DNA from: Sabulitectum sp964386635
Lineage (GTDB): Bacteria; Fermentibacterota; Fermentibacteria; Fermentibacterales; JCC-6
Assembly: GCA_964386635.1 (NCBI GenBank)
Contig: CAYLRO010000004.1
Coordinates: 41,119-105,118 of the forward strand
Reading direction: 5' to 3'
DNA: 64,000 bases
How positions within the stretch are numbered: the stretch's first letter is position 1; each line of letters begins with the position of its first letter. The position numbers were made by a program, and so were the translations under genes. Below the pieces are notes generated by a model. It was not told the origin of the DNA. It saw only the letters and a program-made list of their open reading frames with translations, and did not search any database. Shown here in pieces: positions 8,640-18,515 of this stretch.

Positions 8640-9181
8640 TGAGTGCTCCATCCAAAAGACGTGTACCTCTTCTTCTGGGTTTCGGTAAATCCGTAGCCAT
8701 TGCACGGGGTGGAGATAAGAAAGTAACACTGAACCTTACCTCAATGATTGATATGTTCACCATACTTCTGGTATTTCTTCTTAAAAGCTATTCTGCTGAC
8801 GGACAGATAGTTACAGTCAGCGACCAGCTTATTCTACCCAAGGCTCGCATGGAGCAGAGAGTAGAACTGAAACTGGAAATTCAGGTGAACAATTCTGTAA
8901 TTGTTGTTGACGGAGACCCTATTGTTTCTGTCACACCGGACCTTCTCTCTTCCGGCAATTCCATACCTGAGCTTGTGGTGAGGCTCAGAGACCATATGGA
9001 ATATTCAAGGCTCACCAGAGGTACACTTACTGAAGACGACATGAAGATCAACATCCAGGGTGATGTAGGGATTCCGGCGATTCTTCTTCAGAGAGTGATG
9101 GCGAGTTGTTCAGAAGCCGGATACACCTCACAGAACCTGGCTGTTATCAAGAGTGAAACAGTGGAAGGTGGTGAGGTCTGA
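8639..9181 (+). CDS. ExbD/TolR-family protein with conserved transmembrane Asp
   Basis: A 180-residue single-pass inner-membrane protein. A 28-residue basic cytoplasmic tail leads into LNLTSMIDMFTILLVFLL, where Asp38 (codon 8750-8752) is the protonatable residue of the family. The periplasmic part (about residues 55-180) has the ExbD/TolR pattern, including a DMKINIQGDVGIPAILLQ stretch that matches the family's dimerising fold. The ATG overlaps the preceding TGA, and the stop overlaps the next ATG. It pairs with the ExbB-like subunit to form a proton-driven stator, and may heterodimerise with the Asn25 paralog encoded just upstream. Confidence 0.9.
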   Translation: MSAPSKRRVPLLLGFGKSVAIARGGDKKVTLNLTSMIDMFTILLVFLLKSYSADGQIVTVSDQLILPKARMEQRVELKLEIQVNNSVIVVDGDPIVSVTPDLLSSGNSIPELVVRLRDHMEYSRLTRGTLTEDDMKINIQGDVGIPAILLQRVMASCSEAGYTSQNLAVIKSETVEGGEV

Positions 9182-11034
9182 TGGGAGCTGAGGTAAGAAA
9201 AGTACTTGCTGTTGCAGCCATGCGTGACGGCAAGGTTGTAACCAAGCTTCTCCCTGGAGGCAAGGACATCACTCTGGGCTCCGGCTATAACAACACCATT
9301 GCTGTTGAGGGTCCGGGGATACCGGAGAGTCTGGTGTTCCTCAGGGGAGTTGAAGACGGAGAGTCCTGGGAGCTGAAGCTATCGGATTCCATGGATGCGC
9401 AGATAACCTCTGCCAACGGATCGAAACTGAAGTTCAGCGACCTTAAGGGGCTTGGTATTTTCAATACCGACTCTGATGGTCACTATGCTCTGAAGGTGAA
9501 CTACGGCGACCAGGGAATGGTGAATGCCGGACCTTACACAATTCACTTCGGATTCATAGACCCTCCCAAAGTGCAGGTTAAGAAACCGGAACCGAAGAAG
9601 AAAGCTGAACCTGCCGGTAAAAAGGAAGAAGTTCCCTTTGTAGCCGACAAAAGGATGCTGAAACTTGTTATTGAGGAACCGGGCAACAGAAGAGAAATCT
9701 ATCCCAACGCCGGCATCATGACAATCGGAAAAGCCGATTACAATACAGTATCAGTTGAAGATGAAACTCTGCCCAGGATACATACTCTTCTTGAACCGGA
9801 GCAGGGAAACAAGTACATACTCAGACTGCTTCCTGAGATAAAAGGCGGAGTTGAGGTCAAAGGCAGCGTCATACCTTTTGCCACTCTTATTGAAAGACAT
9901 CTCCTGAAGCAGGAGAAACCTGGAGAACCGTACATCTGGGTATTTGACAGAAATGTATCCGGTGTGTTCACGATCGGTAGTACAGAGGTGTTTTTCGGTT
10001 TTGCAGAACCGCCTCCAGAACTGCTTAAACCGAAACCGAAGCCGAAACCCCTCATCCCTGTAGAGAAACCGAAACCAGCTTTCTACAACTGGAAAAGCTT
10101 TGCATGCAGACCGCATGAAAAAGTTGCGTATCACATCAGCAAGAACGAGAACGACAGATTCAAGATCATACTGGGTATCGGACTTGCAGCCGCTCTTCTC
10201 ATGGGAGCGGTAACAGACAGATTGATCACTGTAGTTAAGGAATCAAAATCCCAGATTCTGAGAAATGCTCCAAGTGCCAGAGTTGCTCAGCTTTCTGAAA
10301 CCCCTCCGGTTGCAACTGGAATGGGTGAGGAGATCATAGGAGACATGCCTGTTGCCCAGATTGAGGGCACCGGTGTTGGTGGAGGAGAAGGACCTGCAGG
10401 TGGAGGTGCCGCTGAAGGTGCAGATGCCGCAGGAGATGTTCTCAGCAGTATTGGATTTGCCGCATACGGTACAGGTGCAGCCGGTGGCGGTGCAGGCTTT
10501 ATCGGTGATCTTCAAAGTGCAGCCTCATCTGGAACCGGACTGGCTTCAGGCCAGACAGGTGATGCTATCATTGCAGGGGCAGGCGGTGGCGGTTCCGGTG
10601 GTCTCTCCGGTCTTGCAGGTGGTGGAGGCGGCGTAGCCGCATCAGCTGAAACTGTGAGTTCCAGCGACATGCAGGCTGCTCACCAGGCTGCTCAGGTTTC
10701 ATTCAGCGCAAGTGCTTCAGGTGAGGCAATTGACCTGGGTTACAGGAACATGAGCGATATAAGACGAAGGATCAATGTGATAAAGATGAGGGTGCAGACC
10801 GCTTATGAAAGTCTTCTCAGGTCCAACCCCGGTGCTTCAGGCACAATCACAATCAACTTTTCAATAACACCAGGCGGATCGGTGACAGGAGTATCCGTCA
10901 GTTGTCCCGGAGCACTCTCAAGTCTCCAGGGAACAGTAACATCTGCAGTTTCATCGCTGAACTTCGGCCCGGCACCGGAACAGACCGGCAACCTGCCTGT
11001 TACAGTTCCGTTCAGTCTGGTACCGCCTCAGTAG
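9181..11034 (+). CDS. FHA-like / transmembrane / TonB-like (AgmX/PglI C-terminal) coupling protein
   Basis: A 617-residue protein. Two FHA-like domains lie in the cytoplasmic part (about residues 8-125, with DITLGSGYNNTIAV, and 158-280, with IMTIGKADYNTVSVEDE). Lys/Pro linkers (PKPKPKPLIPVEKPKP) follow, then one membrane helix at about 327-345 (FKIILGIGLAAALLMGAV), a Gly/Ala-rich flexible stretch (about 390-500), and a C-terminal TonB-like domain (about 520-617; INVIKMRVQTAYESLL, then GTITINFSITPGGSVTGVSV). This domain order matches GltG/AgmX-type proteins of Myxococcus, which link the AglRQS stator to the Glt envelope complex. It would sense phospho-Thr proteins inside and transmit force across the periplasm (family knowledge plus inference). 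It is the last gene before the hairpin at 11053. Confidence 0.85.
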   Translation: MGAEVRKVLAVAAMRDGKVVTKLLPGGKDITLGSGYNNTIAVEGPGIPESLVFLRGVEDGESWELKLSDSMDAQITSANGSKLKFSDLKGLGIFNTDSDGHYALKVNYGDQGMVNAGPYTIHFGFIDPPKVQVKKPEPKKKAEPAGKKEEVPFVADKRMLKLVIEEPGNRREIYPNAGIMTIGKADYNTVSVEDETLPRIHTLLEPEQGNKYILRLLPEIKGGVEVKGSVIPFATLIERHLLKQEKPGEPYIWVFDRNVSGVFTIGSTEVFFGFAEPPPELLKPKPKPKPLIPVEKPKPAFYNWKSFACRPHEKVAYHISKNENDRFKIILGIGLAAALLMGAVTDRLITVVKESKSQILRNAPSARVAQLSETPPVATGMGEEIIGDMPVAQIEGTGVGGGEGPAGGGAAEGADAAGDVLSSIGFAAYGTGAAGGGAGFIGDLQSAASSGTGLASGQTGDAIIAGAGGGGSGGLSGLAGGGGGVAASAETVSSSDMQAAHQAAQVSFSASASGEAIDLGYRNMSDIRRRINVIKMRVQTAYESLLRSNPGASGTITINFSITPGGSVTGVSVSCPGALSSLQGTVTSAVSSLNFGPAPEQTGNLPVTVPFSLVPPQ

Positions 11035-11052
11035 GGTAAAGCAAAAGGATTG

Positions 11053-11079
11053 ACGGGCCGCAGCAGAGCTGCGGCCCGT
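11053..11079 (+). terminator. Strong hairpin terminator after the motor cluster
   Basis: A perfect 11-bp inverted repeat (ACGGGCCGCAG / CTGCGGCCCGT) with a 5-base loop, 18 bases after the stop of the TonB-like gene. Only a short T run follows, so termination may be partial. Confidence 0.7.
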
Positions 11080-11099
11080 TTCGCAGGTGCAGAGACCTT

Positions 11100-11128
11100 T
11101 TGACCTGTAATGGTACCGGGGTTATTGT
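11100..11128 (+). promoter_or_regulatory. Putative sigma-70-type promoter for the V4R-like/PadR pair
   Basis: TTGACC, a 17-base spacer, then TATTGT. It lies just after the 11053 hairpin and gives a leader of about 70 bases before the GTG at 11208. Confidence 0.5.
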
Positions 11129-11207
11129 TTCCCACGAAGAAGTATCAGATTCTACTGAGTGTCACCATTCATTCAGCTGATTTCAGTTTTCATGAAAGGA
11201 GATCAGG

Positions 11208-11891
11208 GTGGACAGTAACTGGGAAGAAAAACTTTTCTGCAGCCTTGATAAGGTTGCAGGAGAGGAAATCCGTGAAACGGTACTCTCTGGCATGAAGCGA
11301 TATGAAACTGCTGAAACTGGAGAGGAGGGTTCCTGGGTACGGGAGTTACTCACTAGAATGAAAAGGCACCTGACTTCTGAGCAAACCGTGGAAGTTTTTT
11401 ACAACTGTGCATGCAGATACCCTGCAGCAAAGCTTCTTAAAGCAAAAGCAGCTTACCGGAAAAATGGATGTGTGGATGACGCTGTCAGTGAACTCAGATC
11501 GCAGCTTGAGAATACACTTCGAGACGGCATGCTCTTTGAACCGGAAATTGTGGACTGGCTTCTGGACCGGGGATGGGGCGTAGCGGGAAAAAGGGATGGC
11601 GGGAAAATTCTTGTTACAAAGATCCCTAAAAGCGGGAATCTGAGAAAATACATGAGCGCAAACGACCAGGAAAGGCAGAGAGAGCTGTACTGCCATTGTT
11701 CACAAGTCAGTGGAGCAGTTGCTGCCAGTGTTCCGATTCCGGTGGAGTACTGCCATTGCGGGGCGGGATTCTACCGATGGATATGGGAAACTATCCTGGA
11801 AAAACCTGTCAGTGTGGAAATCCTCGAAACAGTGTGTTCAGGCGGCAACAAATGCTCATTCGCAATTGTTCTGCCGGAGCCTGTTGAATGA
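11208..11891 (+). CDS. Cysteine-rich protein with V4R/DUF6144-like C-terminal region
   Basis: A 227-residue cytoplasmic protein started by GTG after AAAGGAGAT. The N-terminal half is helical and charged. The C-terminal region holds the paired cysteine motifs YCHCSQV and EYCHCGAGFYRWIWE, followed by PVSVEILETVCSGGNKCSFAI. That layout is shared by V4R-like and DUF6144-like small-ligand or metal-binding domains. The last codons overlap the PadR gene by ATGA, so the two are co-translated. A ligand sensor or thiol/metal-binding enzyme regulated with PadR is likely, but I cannot name the substrate. Family assignment is by motif memory and moderately secure. Confidence 0.65.
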   Translation: MDSNWEEKLFCSLDKVAGEEIRETVLSGMKRYETAETGEEGSWVRELLTRMKRHLTSEQTVEVFYNCACRYPAAKLLKAKAAYRKNGCVDDAVSELRSQLENTLRDGMLFEPEIVDWLLDRGWGVAGKRDGGKILVTKIPKSGNLRKYMSANDQERQRELYCHCSQVSGAVAASVPIPVEYCHCGAGFYRWIWETILEKPVSVEILETVCSGGNKCSFAIVLPEPVE

Positions 11892-12454
11892 CAGAGGTCA
11901 ATCCGGTACCTGAACTCAGGGTGTCAGCTCTTGCTCTTATGGCAATTATCAGTGAGAGACCCATGACCGGCTATGAGCTTAAAAAGCTGATTGATTCAAG
12001 TGAAATGATTTTCTGGCGGGACTCTTTCGGAAGTATCTACCCGAATCTGAGTCATCTTACCAGACTAGGTCTTACCACCAAAACACCATCCCGGAAAGCC
12101 GGTCGTAAGCGGATCACTTATGAGCTTACACCCAGTGGGCGACAGCATGTTGAAGACTGGCTTAAACTTCCTGCAGAACAACGGCCGGTGAAGATCGAAC
12201 TGCTTTTGAAGCTCCGTTTCGGATATCCACTGGGGAAAGATGCCCTTGAGAAGTTGCTGAAGGCACATCTTGATCATCATAAGGGACTGTTGCCTGAACT
12301 ATTTGAAGGACTGGAGCATATCGACGGACTTGAACCGTCTCTTCAACTGGAAACCAGAAGAATGACGCTGGATTTCTGGTACCGCTACACAAGAATGATG
12401 ATCGAATGGAGCATGTCCTGCCTTGAGAGGCTGGATGGCCAGCCTCTCAGATAA
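11888..12454 (+). CDS. PadR-family transcriptional regulator
   Basis: A 188-residue regulator. The N-terminal winged helix-turn-helix is typical of PadR (ALALMAIISERPMTGYELKK, then SIYPNLSHLTRLGL and a wing ending KRITYELTPSGRQHVEDWL, about residues 10-85). The C-terminal half is the helical PadR dimerisation region. PadR proteins usually repress a neighbouring gene and respond to small ligands or stress. The gene overlaps the cysteine-rich gene upstream. Inverted repeats at 12499-12513 and 12525-12546 downstream may be operators controlling the following secreted-protein gene (inference). Confidence 0.9.
   Translation: MTEVNPVPELRVSALALMAIISERPMTGYELKKLIDSSEMIFWRDSFGSIYPNLSHLTRLGLTTKTPSRKAGRKRITYELTPSGRQHVEDWLKLPAEQRPVKIELLLKLRFGYPLGKDALEKLLKAHLDHHKGLLPELFEGLEHIDGLEPSLQLETRRMTLDFWYRYTRMMIEWSMSCLERLDGQPLR
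12424..12449 (+). terminator. Perfect hairpin overlapping the PadR gene's 3' end
   Basis: An 11-bp perfect stem (TGAGAGGCTGG / CCAGCCTCTCA) with loop ATGG, formed by the last codons of the PadR gene. There is no T tract, so it may be a terminator, an mRNA stabiliser or chance constrained by coding. Confidence 0.45.
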
Positions 12455-12498
12455 TCAGGTAAATCCATCTATACAATTCTTTCACAGCCGTTGAAGTT

Positions 12499-12546
12499 CG
12501 TGATGAAATCACGGCATTACTCATAATGATTGACGAATGTATCATT
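12499..12546. promoter_or_regulatory. Candidate operator region: two inverted repeats between padR and the DJ-1 fusion gene
   Basis: CGTGAT-GAA-ATCACG (12499-12513) is a perfect short palindrome. AATGAT-N10-ATCATT (12525-12546) is a spaced inverted repeat of roughly the size PadR dimers bind. Both lie upstream of the ATG at 12585. Binding is inferred from position and symmetry. Confidence 0.35.
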
Positions 12547-12584
12547 TCGATATATAGTACGTGAGCCCTGATGAAAGGAGCGTT

Positions 12585-14543
12585 ATGAAAAAGTGCAGTG
12601 TTCTTTTCTGCGGACTTCTTCTTTTTGCTTCCCGGGCAACAGCAGAAGACCAGCATATCCTTCTTCTTGTCCCGCATCGCTATGGTGCTAATTACAATTT
12701 CAACATTGATCATTTTCAGCAAATGGGATTCATAACAACCACTGCAGGGATCAACGGAACTGTAACTCCCTGTAACTCAGGTATTCCAGTACTGACTGCT
12801 GATACCCTGATAAGCGGGATACAGGACATCGAAATGTTCCAAGCGGTGGCTGTAATGCCATCCAGGTGGGTGAATGTACCGGAGCCTTACAACGATCTGA
12901 TAACAAGCCCTGAAGCTCTGTCCATCATATCTGAAGCCTGTTCCAGCTCAATTCCTGTTTGGGCAACCTGCGCCGGTCCACTGGTACTGGCAGCTGCAGA
13001 TGTTCTGTCAGGGGTAACGATACAGGGCCGTGCCGGACCTGACAGCAGCTTCATGGATATCTATGAGGCTGCTGGAGCTAACTACATAGGATGGGGTCTG
13101 CTGCCTGTGATTCACCAGAACATTATCACAACAAGCAGGGGTCAGTATTACCAGAGAGAGAATTGTCAGGCGGTAATCTCTGCCTCAGCTGCAGCCGGAA
13201 CAGTATGCGTATCAGAAAACCGTACTGGAGACTATTCCCAGGGAGCTCGCGACATAACTTTGACTTCAGACAACTCCTTCATCCTTACCGGTTATGATTT
13301 CAGTAATTCAGGATGCAGGAGCGATCTGCTTCTTCAAAAAGCGGACTCACAGGGGAATACAATCTGGTCAGAATCCTTCGGATCAGCGGGATTCGAATAT
13401 GGGAACTCAGTAATTGAGGCTTCAAATGGAGATTACATTGCCTGTGGTTACACAACATCAGCCGGCAATGAAGATTTCTACCTTCTAAGAACAGACACTG
13501 ATGGCAACACTGTCTTTGAAACAGCATTTGGCGGTGACAGTCTTGATATCGCCACGTCGGTTGCTGAAACATCCGACGGCAGAATTCTGATTTGCGGATA
13601 CACAACGGAGAATACTGCAGGAGAAAGCGATGTTCTTGTGATAATGTCCGACGGTTCAGGCAGCCATCTCTGGGAGAAGCGATATGGCGGATCAGGGCCT
13701 GAAACCGCAGATCAGATACAGATCACATCAGGTGGAAATATTCTGATAACCGGTTCTACAGGATCATTCACAGATAACAGTGATGCATATTCAATATTGA
13801 CAGATATTGACGGCAACATTATCTGGGAGCAGTACTACGGAGCTCAGGGAGGCGATGGGGGTTATGATCGTGCTAATGCAGCTGTGGAGACCACAGGAGG
13901 TAACATAGCCATAGCAGGTGACTCGAATGATCCTGACAACTGCGGCATGTACTTCATACTTACAGACGGAAATGGTGAGAAAATCACTGAAACGTTCCAT
14001 GGCAATATATTCTACGATTATGCAAACGATATCATTGAGACACCGGATGGTGGATTTATCCTGGCTGGAGCAACAAAGGACAGGTACTCCTGTGACAATA
14101 ATCTCTTTGTGGTGAAGCTGAATGAAAACGGGGAAGAGGTATGGACAGAGGAGTTCGGGGGGGAGTTCACAGATGAGTGGGGCACTGCGATAACTCCAAC
14201 AGCAACAGGTAGTTACATGGTTACAGGCCAGAGAGAGACAGAAGACGGGGATTATGATGTCTACCTGGTGGAGATTGAGGATTCTTCCCAGGGGGTATCC
14301 CCGGTGGAACAAAGCCTGTTGCATGTTTATCCCAACCCTGCAGCTGAAACCGTAAATCTTATTAATGTTTCCCCTGGAACATCCTACAGCATTTATGACA
14401 CTGCCGGCCGTATGGTTTCCAACGGGACGATGAATGACGTGTCAACCGGGATCGATCTGAAAGATCTTTCAATGGGAGTCTACACACTTGCTGCTTTTGC
14501 AGAAGGAAACCCCGCAACGGTAAGGTTCACTGTTCTCAGATGA
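12585..14543 (+). CDS. Secreted DJ-1/PfpI domain fused to a beta-propeller and a type IX-like sorting domain
   Basis: A 652-residue exported protein. The start at 12585 follows AAAGGAG and gives a signal peptide ending at ATA (residue 20). Residues 22-200 resemble the DJ-1/PfpI (class I amidotransferase-like) fold, with the nucleophile-elbow sequence IPVWATCAGPLVLAAA containing Cys129. Residues 205-570 are about seven repeats of roughly 50 residues with the pattern W-x-x-x-(F/Y)-G-G...D-G-x-(I/F)-x-(I/L)-x-G, as in propellers of secreted proteins. The final 75 residues (HVYPNPAAETVNL to VRFTVLR) match the Por/type IX C-terminal sorting domain. The enzymatic nature of the DJ-1 part outside the cell is uncertain: its Cys is present, but I cannot identify the acidic partner. 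Confidence 0.8.
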   Translation: MKKCSVLFCGLLLFASRATAEDQHILLLVPHRYGANYNFNIDHFQQMGFITTTAGINGTVTPCNSGIPVLTADTLISGIQDIEMFQAVAVMPSRWVNVPEPYNDLITSPEALSIISEACSSSIPVWATCAGPLVLAAADVLSGVTIQGRAGPDSSFMDIYEAAGANYIGWGLLPVIHQNIITTSRGQYYQRENCQAVISASAAAGTVCVSENRTGDYSQGARDITLTSDNSFILTGYDFSNSGCRSDLLLQKADSQGNTIWSESFGSAGFEYGNSVIEASNGDYIACGYTTSAGNEDFYLLRTDTDGNTVFETAFGGDSLDIATSVAETSDGRILICGYTTENTAGESDVLVIMSDGSGSHLWEKRYGGSGPETADQIQITSGGNILITGSTGSFTDNSDAYSILTDIDGNIIWEQYYGAQGGDGGYDRANAAVETTGGNIAIAGDSNDPDNCGMYFILTDGNGEKITETFHGNIFYDYANDIIETPDGGFILAGATKDRYSCDNNLFVVKLNENGEEVWTEEFGGEFTDEWGTAITPTATGSYMVTGQRETEDGDYDVYLVEIEDSSQGVSPVEQSLLHVYPNPAAETVNLINVSPGTSYSIYDTAGRMVSNGTMNDVSTGIDLKDLSMGVYTLAAFAEGNPATVRFTVLR

Positions 14544-14563
14544 GAAAGAAAGCTTGAGTGGAT

Positions 14564-14591
14564 GAGGGCCGCGGCAGTTGCCGCGGCCCTC
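14564..14591. terminator. Bidirectional terminator between convergent DJ-1 fusion gene and groEL
   Basis: A 13-bp perfect stem (GAGGGCCGCGGCA / TGCCGCGGCCCTC) with a minimal loop, 20 bases after one stop and 28 bases from the other, with TGTGTTTTCC following on the plus strand. It can serve both converging transcripts. Confidence 0.75.
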
Positions 14592-14619
14592 TGTGTTTTC
14601 CGTTCTGTGAGATGTACTT

Positions 14620-16254
<1,635 letters not shown>

Positions 16255-16268
16255 AATGAAATTCTCCC

Positions 16269-16565
16269 TTACTCTATGACGGCGAGGATGTCATCCTCGC
16301 GGATGATCACCAGGTCTTCACCGTTTACTTTTACTTCTGTGCCGGAGTACTTGCCGATAAGGATCTTATCACCCTCTTTTACAACAGGGGCCATGAATTC
16401 ACCGGAATCTGAACGCTTTCCGGTTCCTATGGCAACAATGGTACCCTCAAGAGGCTTTTCTTTTGCCGTGTCGGGAAGAACGATTCCGCCCTTCACGAAT
16501 TCTTTGGGCTCTTCTCTGCGGACAATGATCCGGTCGAAGAGTGGCCTGACTTTCAGTTCTGCCAT
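16269..16565 (-). CDS. groS: Co-chaperonin GroES (Hsp10)
   Basis: A 98-residue lid protein of GroEL. The start MAELKVRPLFDRI at 16565 is chosen over an upstream in-frame TTG because that TTG lies directly before the ribosome site (AAGGAG), which is placed 8-9 bases before the ATG. The mobile loop (EEPKEFVKGGIVLPDTAKEK) and the roof and C-terminal barrel residues (KYSGTEVKVNGEDLVIIREDDILAV) are typical. It is the first gene of the groESL operon. No CIRCE element (HrcA site) is evident upstream. Confidence 0.97.
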   Translation of the reverse strand: MAELKVRPLFDRIIVRREEPKEFVKGGIVLPDTAKEKPLEGTIVAIGTGKRSDSGEFMAPVVKEGDKILIGKYSGTEVKVNGEDLVIIREDDILAVIE

Positions 16566-16877
16566 GTTATGATCTCCTTTCAAGAGGAATATTTTTCAAG
16601 GCAAAATTCTTTCCATTTCTGTGTCATTATTCGACATGATTTGTACAAGCAAGGAATATGCCAGTAAAATACCGATGCTTCACTCCCTGTGTAACATCTT
16701 GAATTGCAACCAGAAGAATCGAGAGTGCAGCATGTCTGTCCCGGCTGGTATGGAATCGTTGACAGCCAGTGGGTCAGTTTGACGCATAGAGAATGCCTTG
16801 TCCTTTACTCCTTTTATATATTCCGGTCTCACAGCAATTCCAGCCGTTGGCGGTTGTATAGATAAACGGAGGTTACC
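16566..16877. other. Intergenic region between divergent groES and hutH
   Basis: About 312 bases with no credible gene. It contains the groES promoter candidate (16624-16652), the groES and hutH ribosome sites at its two ends, and a TTGACA at 16759 with no good -10 partner. I find no CIRCE-type inverted repeat and no convincing hutH promoter. Confidence 0.6.
16624..16652 (-). promoter_or_regulatory. Putative groESL promoter (sigma-70 type)
   Basis: On the minus strand, TTGCTT (16652-16647), 17 bases, then TAATGA (16629-16624). It would give a leader of about 50 bases before the groES ATG at 16565. Confidence 0.4.
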
Positions 16878-18374
16878 ATGAAGTCAGAAGTAATTACCGA
16901 AGCATCCGGAACATGCCTTGAACAGGTTGAACAGGTTTTTCAGGGCAGTCGGTTCAAACTTGGCACCGAAGCTGAACAGGCCCTCAGAGACGGCAGGAAG
17001 AAGATTGATCTTCTTCTGAAGTCAGGCAAACCGATTTACGGAGTGAATACCGGTTTCGGCAGGCTTGCAAGCACCATTGTACCTGAGAGTGAACTTGCTC
17101 TTCTTCAGAAGAATCTGCTGCTGAGCCATGCATGTGCTGCTGGAGAGCCTTTCTCTCCAGAGACAGTCAGGGTGATGATCTTTCTCAGAGTTGCTTCCCT
17201 TGCCCGTGGCCGAAGCGGAATTCGTCTGGAAACCGTTGACGCCCTGGTGAAACTGGGAAACAGCGGATACACTCCTGTTGTTCCCTGCAAGGGTTCTCTG
17301 GGAGCTTCCGGAGATCTGGCCCCGCTTGCACACATGTGCCTTCCAATCCTTGGCGAGGGTCAGTGCACAGATCCGGATGGAAAAGTCGTATCAGGTGCTG
17401 AAGCTCTTGAAAGGGCCGGGATAGCCAGAGTAGAGCTTCAGGCAAAGGAGGGGCTTGCCCTGATAAACGGGACACAGGTGATGACAGCTGTTGCCGCAAC
17501 AGCTTTAATCAAGGCACAGAGGCTTATGAAGGCAGCAGATGCTGCAGCGGCAATTACCCTTGAGGCTCTTCTTGGAACCGATGCCGCTCTTGATCCTGAG
17601 CTGGTGGGGCTGAGACCACATCCAGGAGCAATTGTTTCCGCTGCCAGAATAAGAGAGCATCTTGAAGGGTCAGAGATAGTGCACAGCCATCCTTCCTGCG
17701 GAAAAGTTCAGGATGCCTATTCACTCAGGTGTACACCTCAGGTACACGGAGCTTCCCGGGATGCTCTGACCTACATCGGTCAGGTACTTGAGCGAGAGCT
17801 GAAATCGGTTACCGACAACCCCCTTCTTATGGAAGATGGAAGAGCCGTCAGCGGCGGAAACTTCCACGGTCAGCCGGTAGCTCTTGCGGCAGACCACCTG
17901 AAGATAGCTGCAGCGGAGCTTGCAAACATCTCCGAACGCAGAACAGAAAGGCTGCTCAATCCTGATTTAAGCGGACTTCCTGCTTTTCTGGCACCATCAC
18001 CCGGACTGAACTCCGGTCTGATGATTGCTCAGTATACAGCTGCCTCCATGGTCAGTGAGAACAAAGTGCTTGCCCACCCTGCAAGTGTTGACAGCATTTC
18101 AGTCAGTGGTGCTCAGGAAGATCATGTGAGTATGGGAACCACAGCAGCAAGACAGGCTCTTGAAATAGTCTGGAACAGCTGCAGTGTTCTTGCTGTTGAA
18201 CTGGCCTCGGCGGTTCAGGCTCACAGATTTCTTTCCAGGGGCAGAATGGGCACCGGTACCAGAAGAACATTTGATGCAGTATCGGAGGTATTTCCTCCTC
18301 TTGATAAAGACAGACAATTCGCTGATGAACTGAAGGCTGTTTCCAGACTGATAATGGAAGGCGCAATAGGCTGA
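16878..18374 (+). CDS. hutH: Histidine ammonia-lyase
   Basis: A 498-residue enzyme that deaminates L-histidine to urocanate, the first step of histidine degradation. The MIO prosthetic group forms from Ala143-Ser144-Gly145 in GSLGASGDLAPLAHM. The family motifs YGVNTGFG (about residue 54) and the region SERRTERLLNPDLSGLPAFL are present. The ATG follows CGGAGG at good spacing. Length fits the family (about 500). No hutU, hutI or hutG lies nearby, so the rest of the pathway is elsewhere or the enzyme acts alone. A phenylalanine or tyrosine lyase is less likely given the length and the overall match. Confidence 0.94.
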   Translation: MKSEVITEASGTCLEQVEQVFQGSRFKLGTEAEQALRDGRKKIDLLLKSGKPIYGVNTGFGRLASTIVPESELALLQKNLLLSHACAAGEPFSPETVRVMIFLRVASLARGRSGIRLETVDALVKLGNSGYTPVVPCKGSLGASGDLAPLAHMCLPILGEGQCTDPDGKVVSGAEALERAGIARVELQAKEGLALINGTQVMTAVAATALIKAQRLMKAADAAAAITLEALLGTDAALDPELVGLRPHPGAIVSAARIREHLEGSEIVHSHPSCGKVQDAYSLRCTPQVHGASRDALTYIGQVLERELKSVTDNPLLMEDGRAVSGGNFHGQPVALAADHLKIAAAELANISERRTERLLNPDLSGLPAFLAPSPGLNSGLMIAQYTAASMVSENKVLAHPASVDSISVSGAQEDHVSMGTTAARQALEIVWNSCSVLAVELASAVQAHRFLSRGRMGTGTRRTFDAVSEVFPPLDKDRQFADELKAVSRLIMEGAIG

Positions 18375-18421
18375 ACGTCGTTACCATATCCGGGTGCTTC
18401 TGGAACTGCGGCTGAGAACAC

Positions 18422-18441
18422 ACCGGGAGATGTTTCCCGGT
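18422..18441 (+). terminator. Hairpin after hutH
   Basis: A 7-bp stem (ACCGGGA / TCCCGGT) with a 6-base loop followed by CTGTTTGTCTG, about 50 bases after the hutH stop. A modest intrinsic terminator. Confidence 0.5.
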
Positions 18442-18515
18442 CTGTTTGTCTGTGGTATGAATGCGCATGTGTTCGGAGGAATGCTTCTGTCAGGTGTCAA
18501 TGTGGCAGAACAAGG

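Noticed and set aside
13791..14324. Antisense reading frame of 177 codons inside the DJ-1 fusion gene
   Set aside because: It lies entirely within a well-supported repeat region, with no ribosome site or recognisable sequence.
16566..16700. CIRCE element upstream of groES
   Set aside because: I looked for TTAGCACTC-N9-GAGTGCTAA and close variants and found none.
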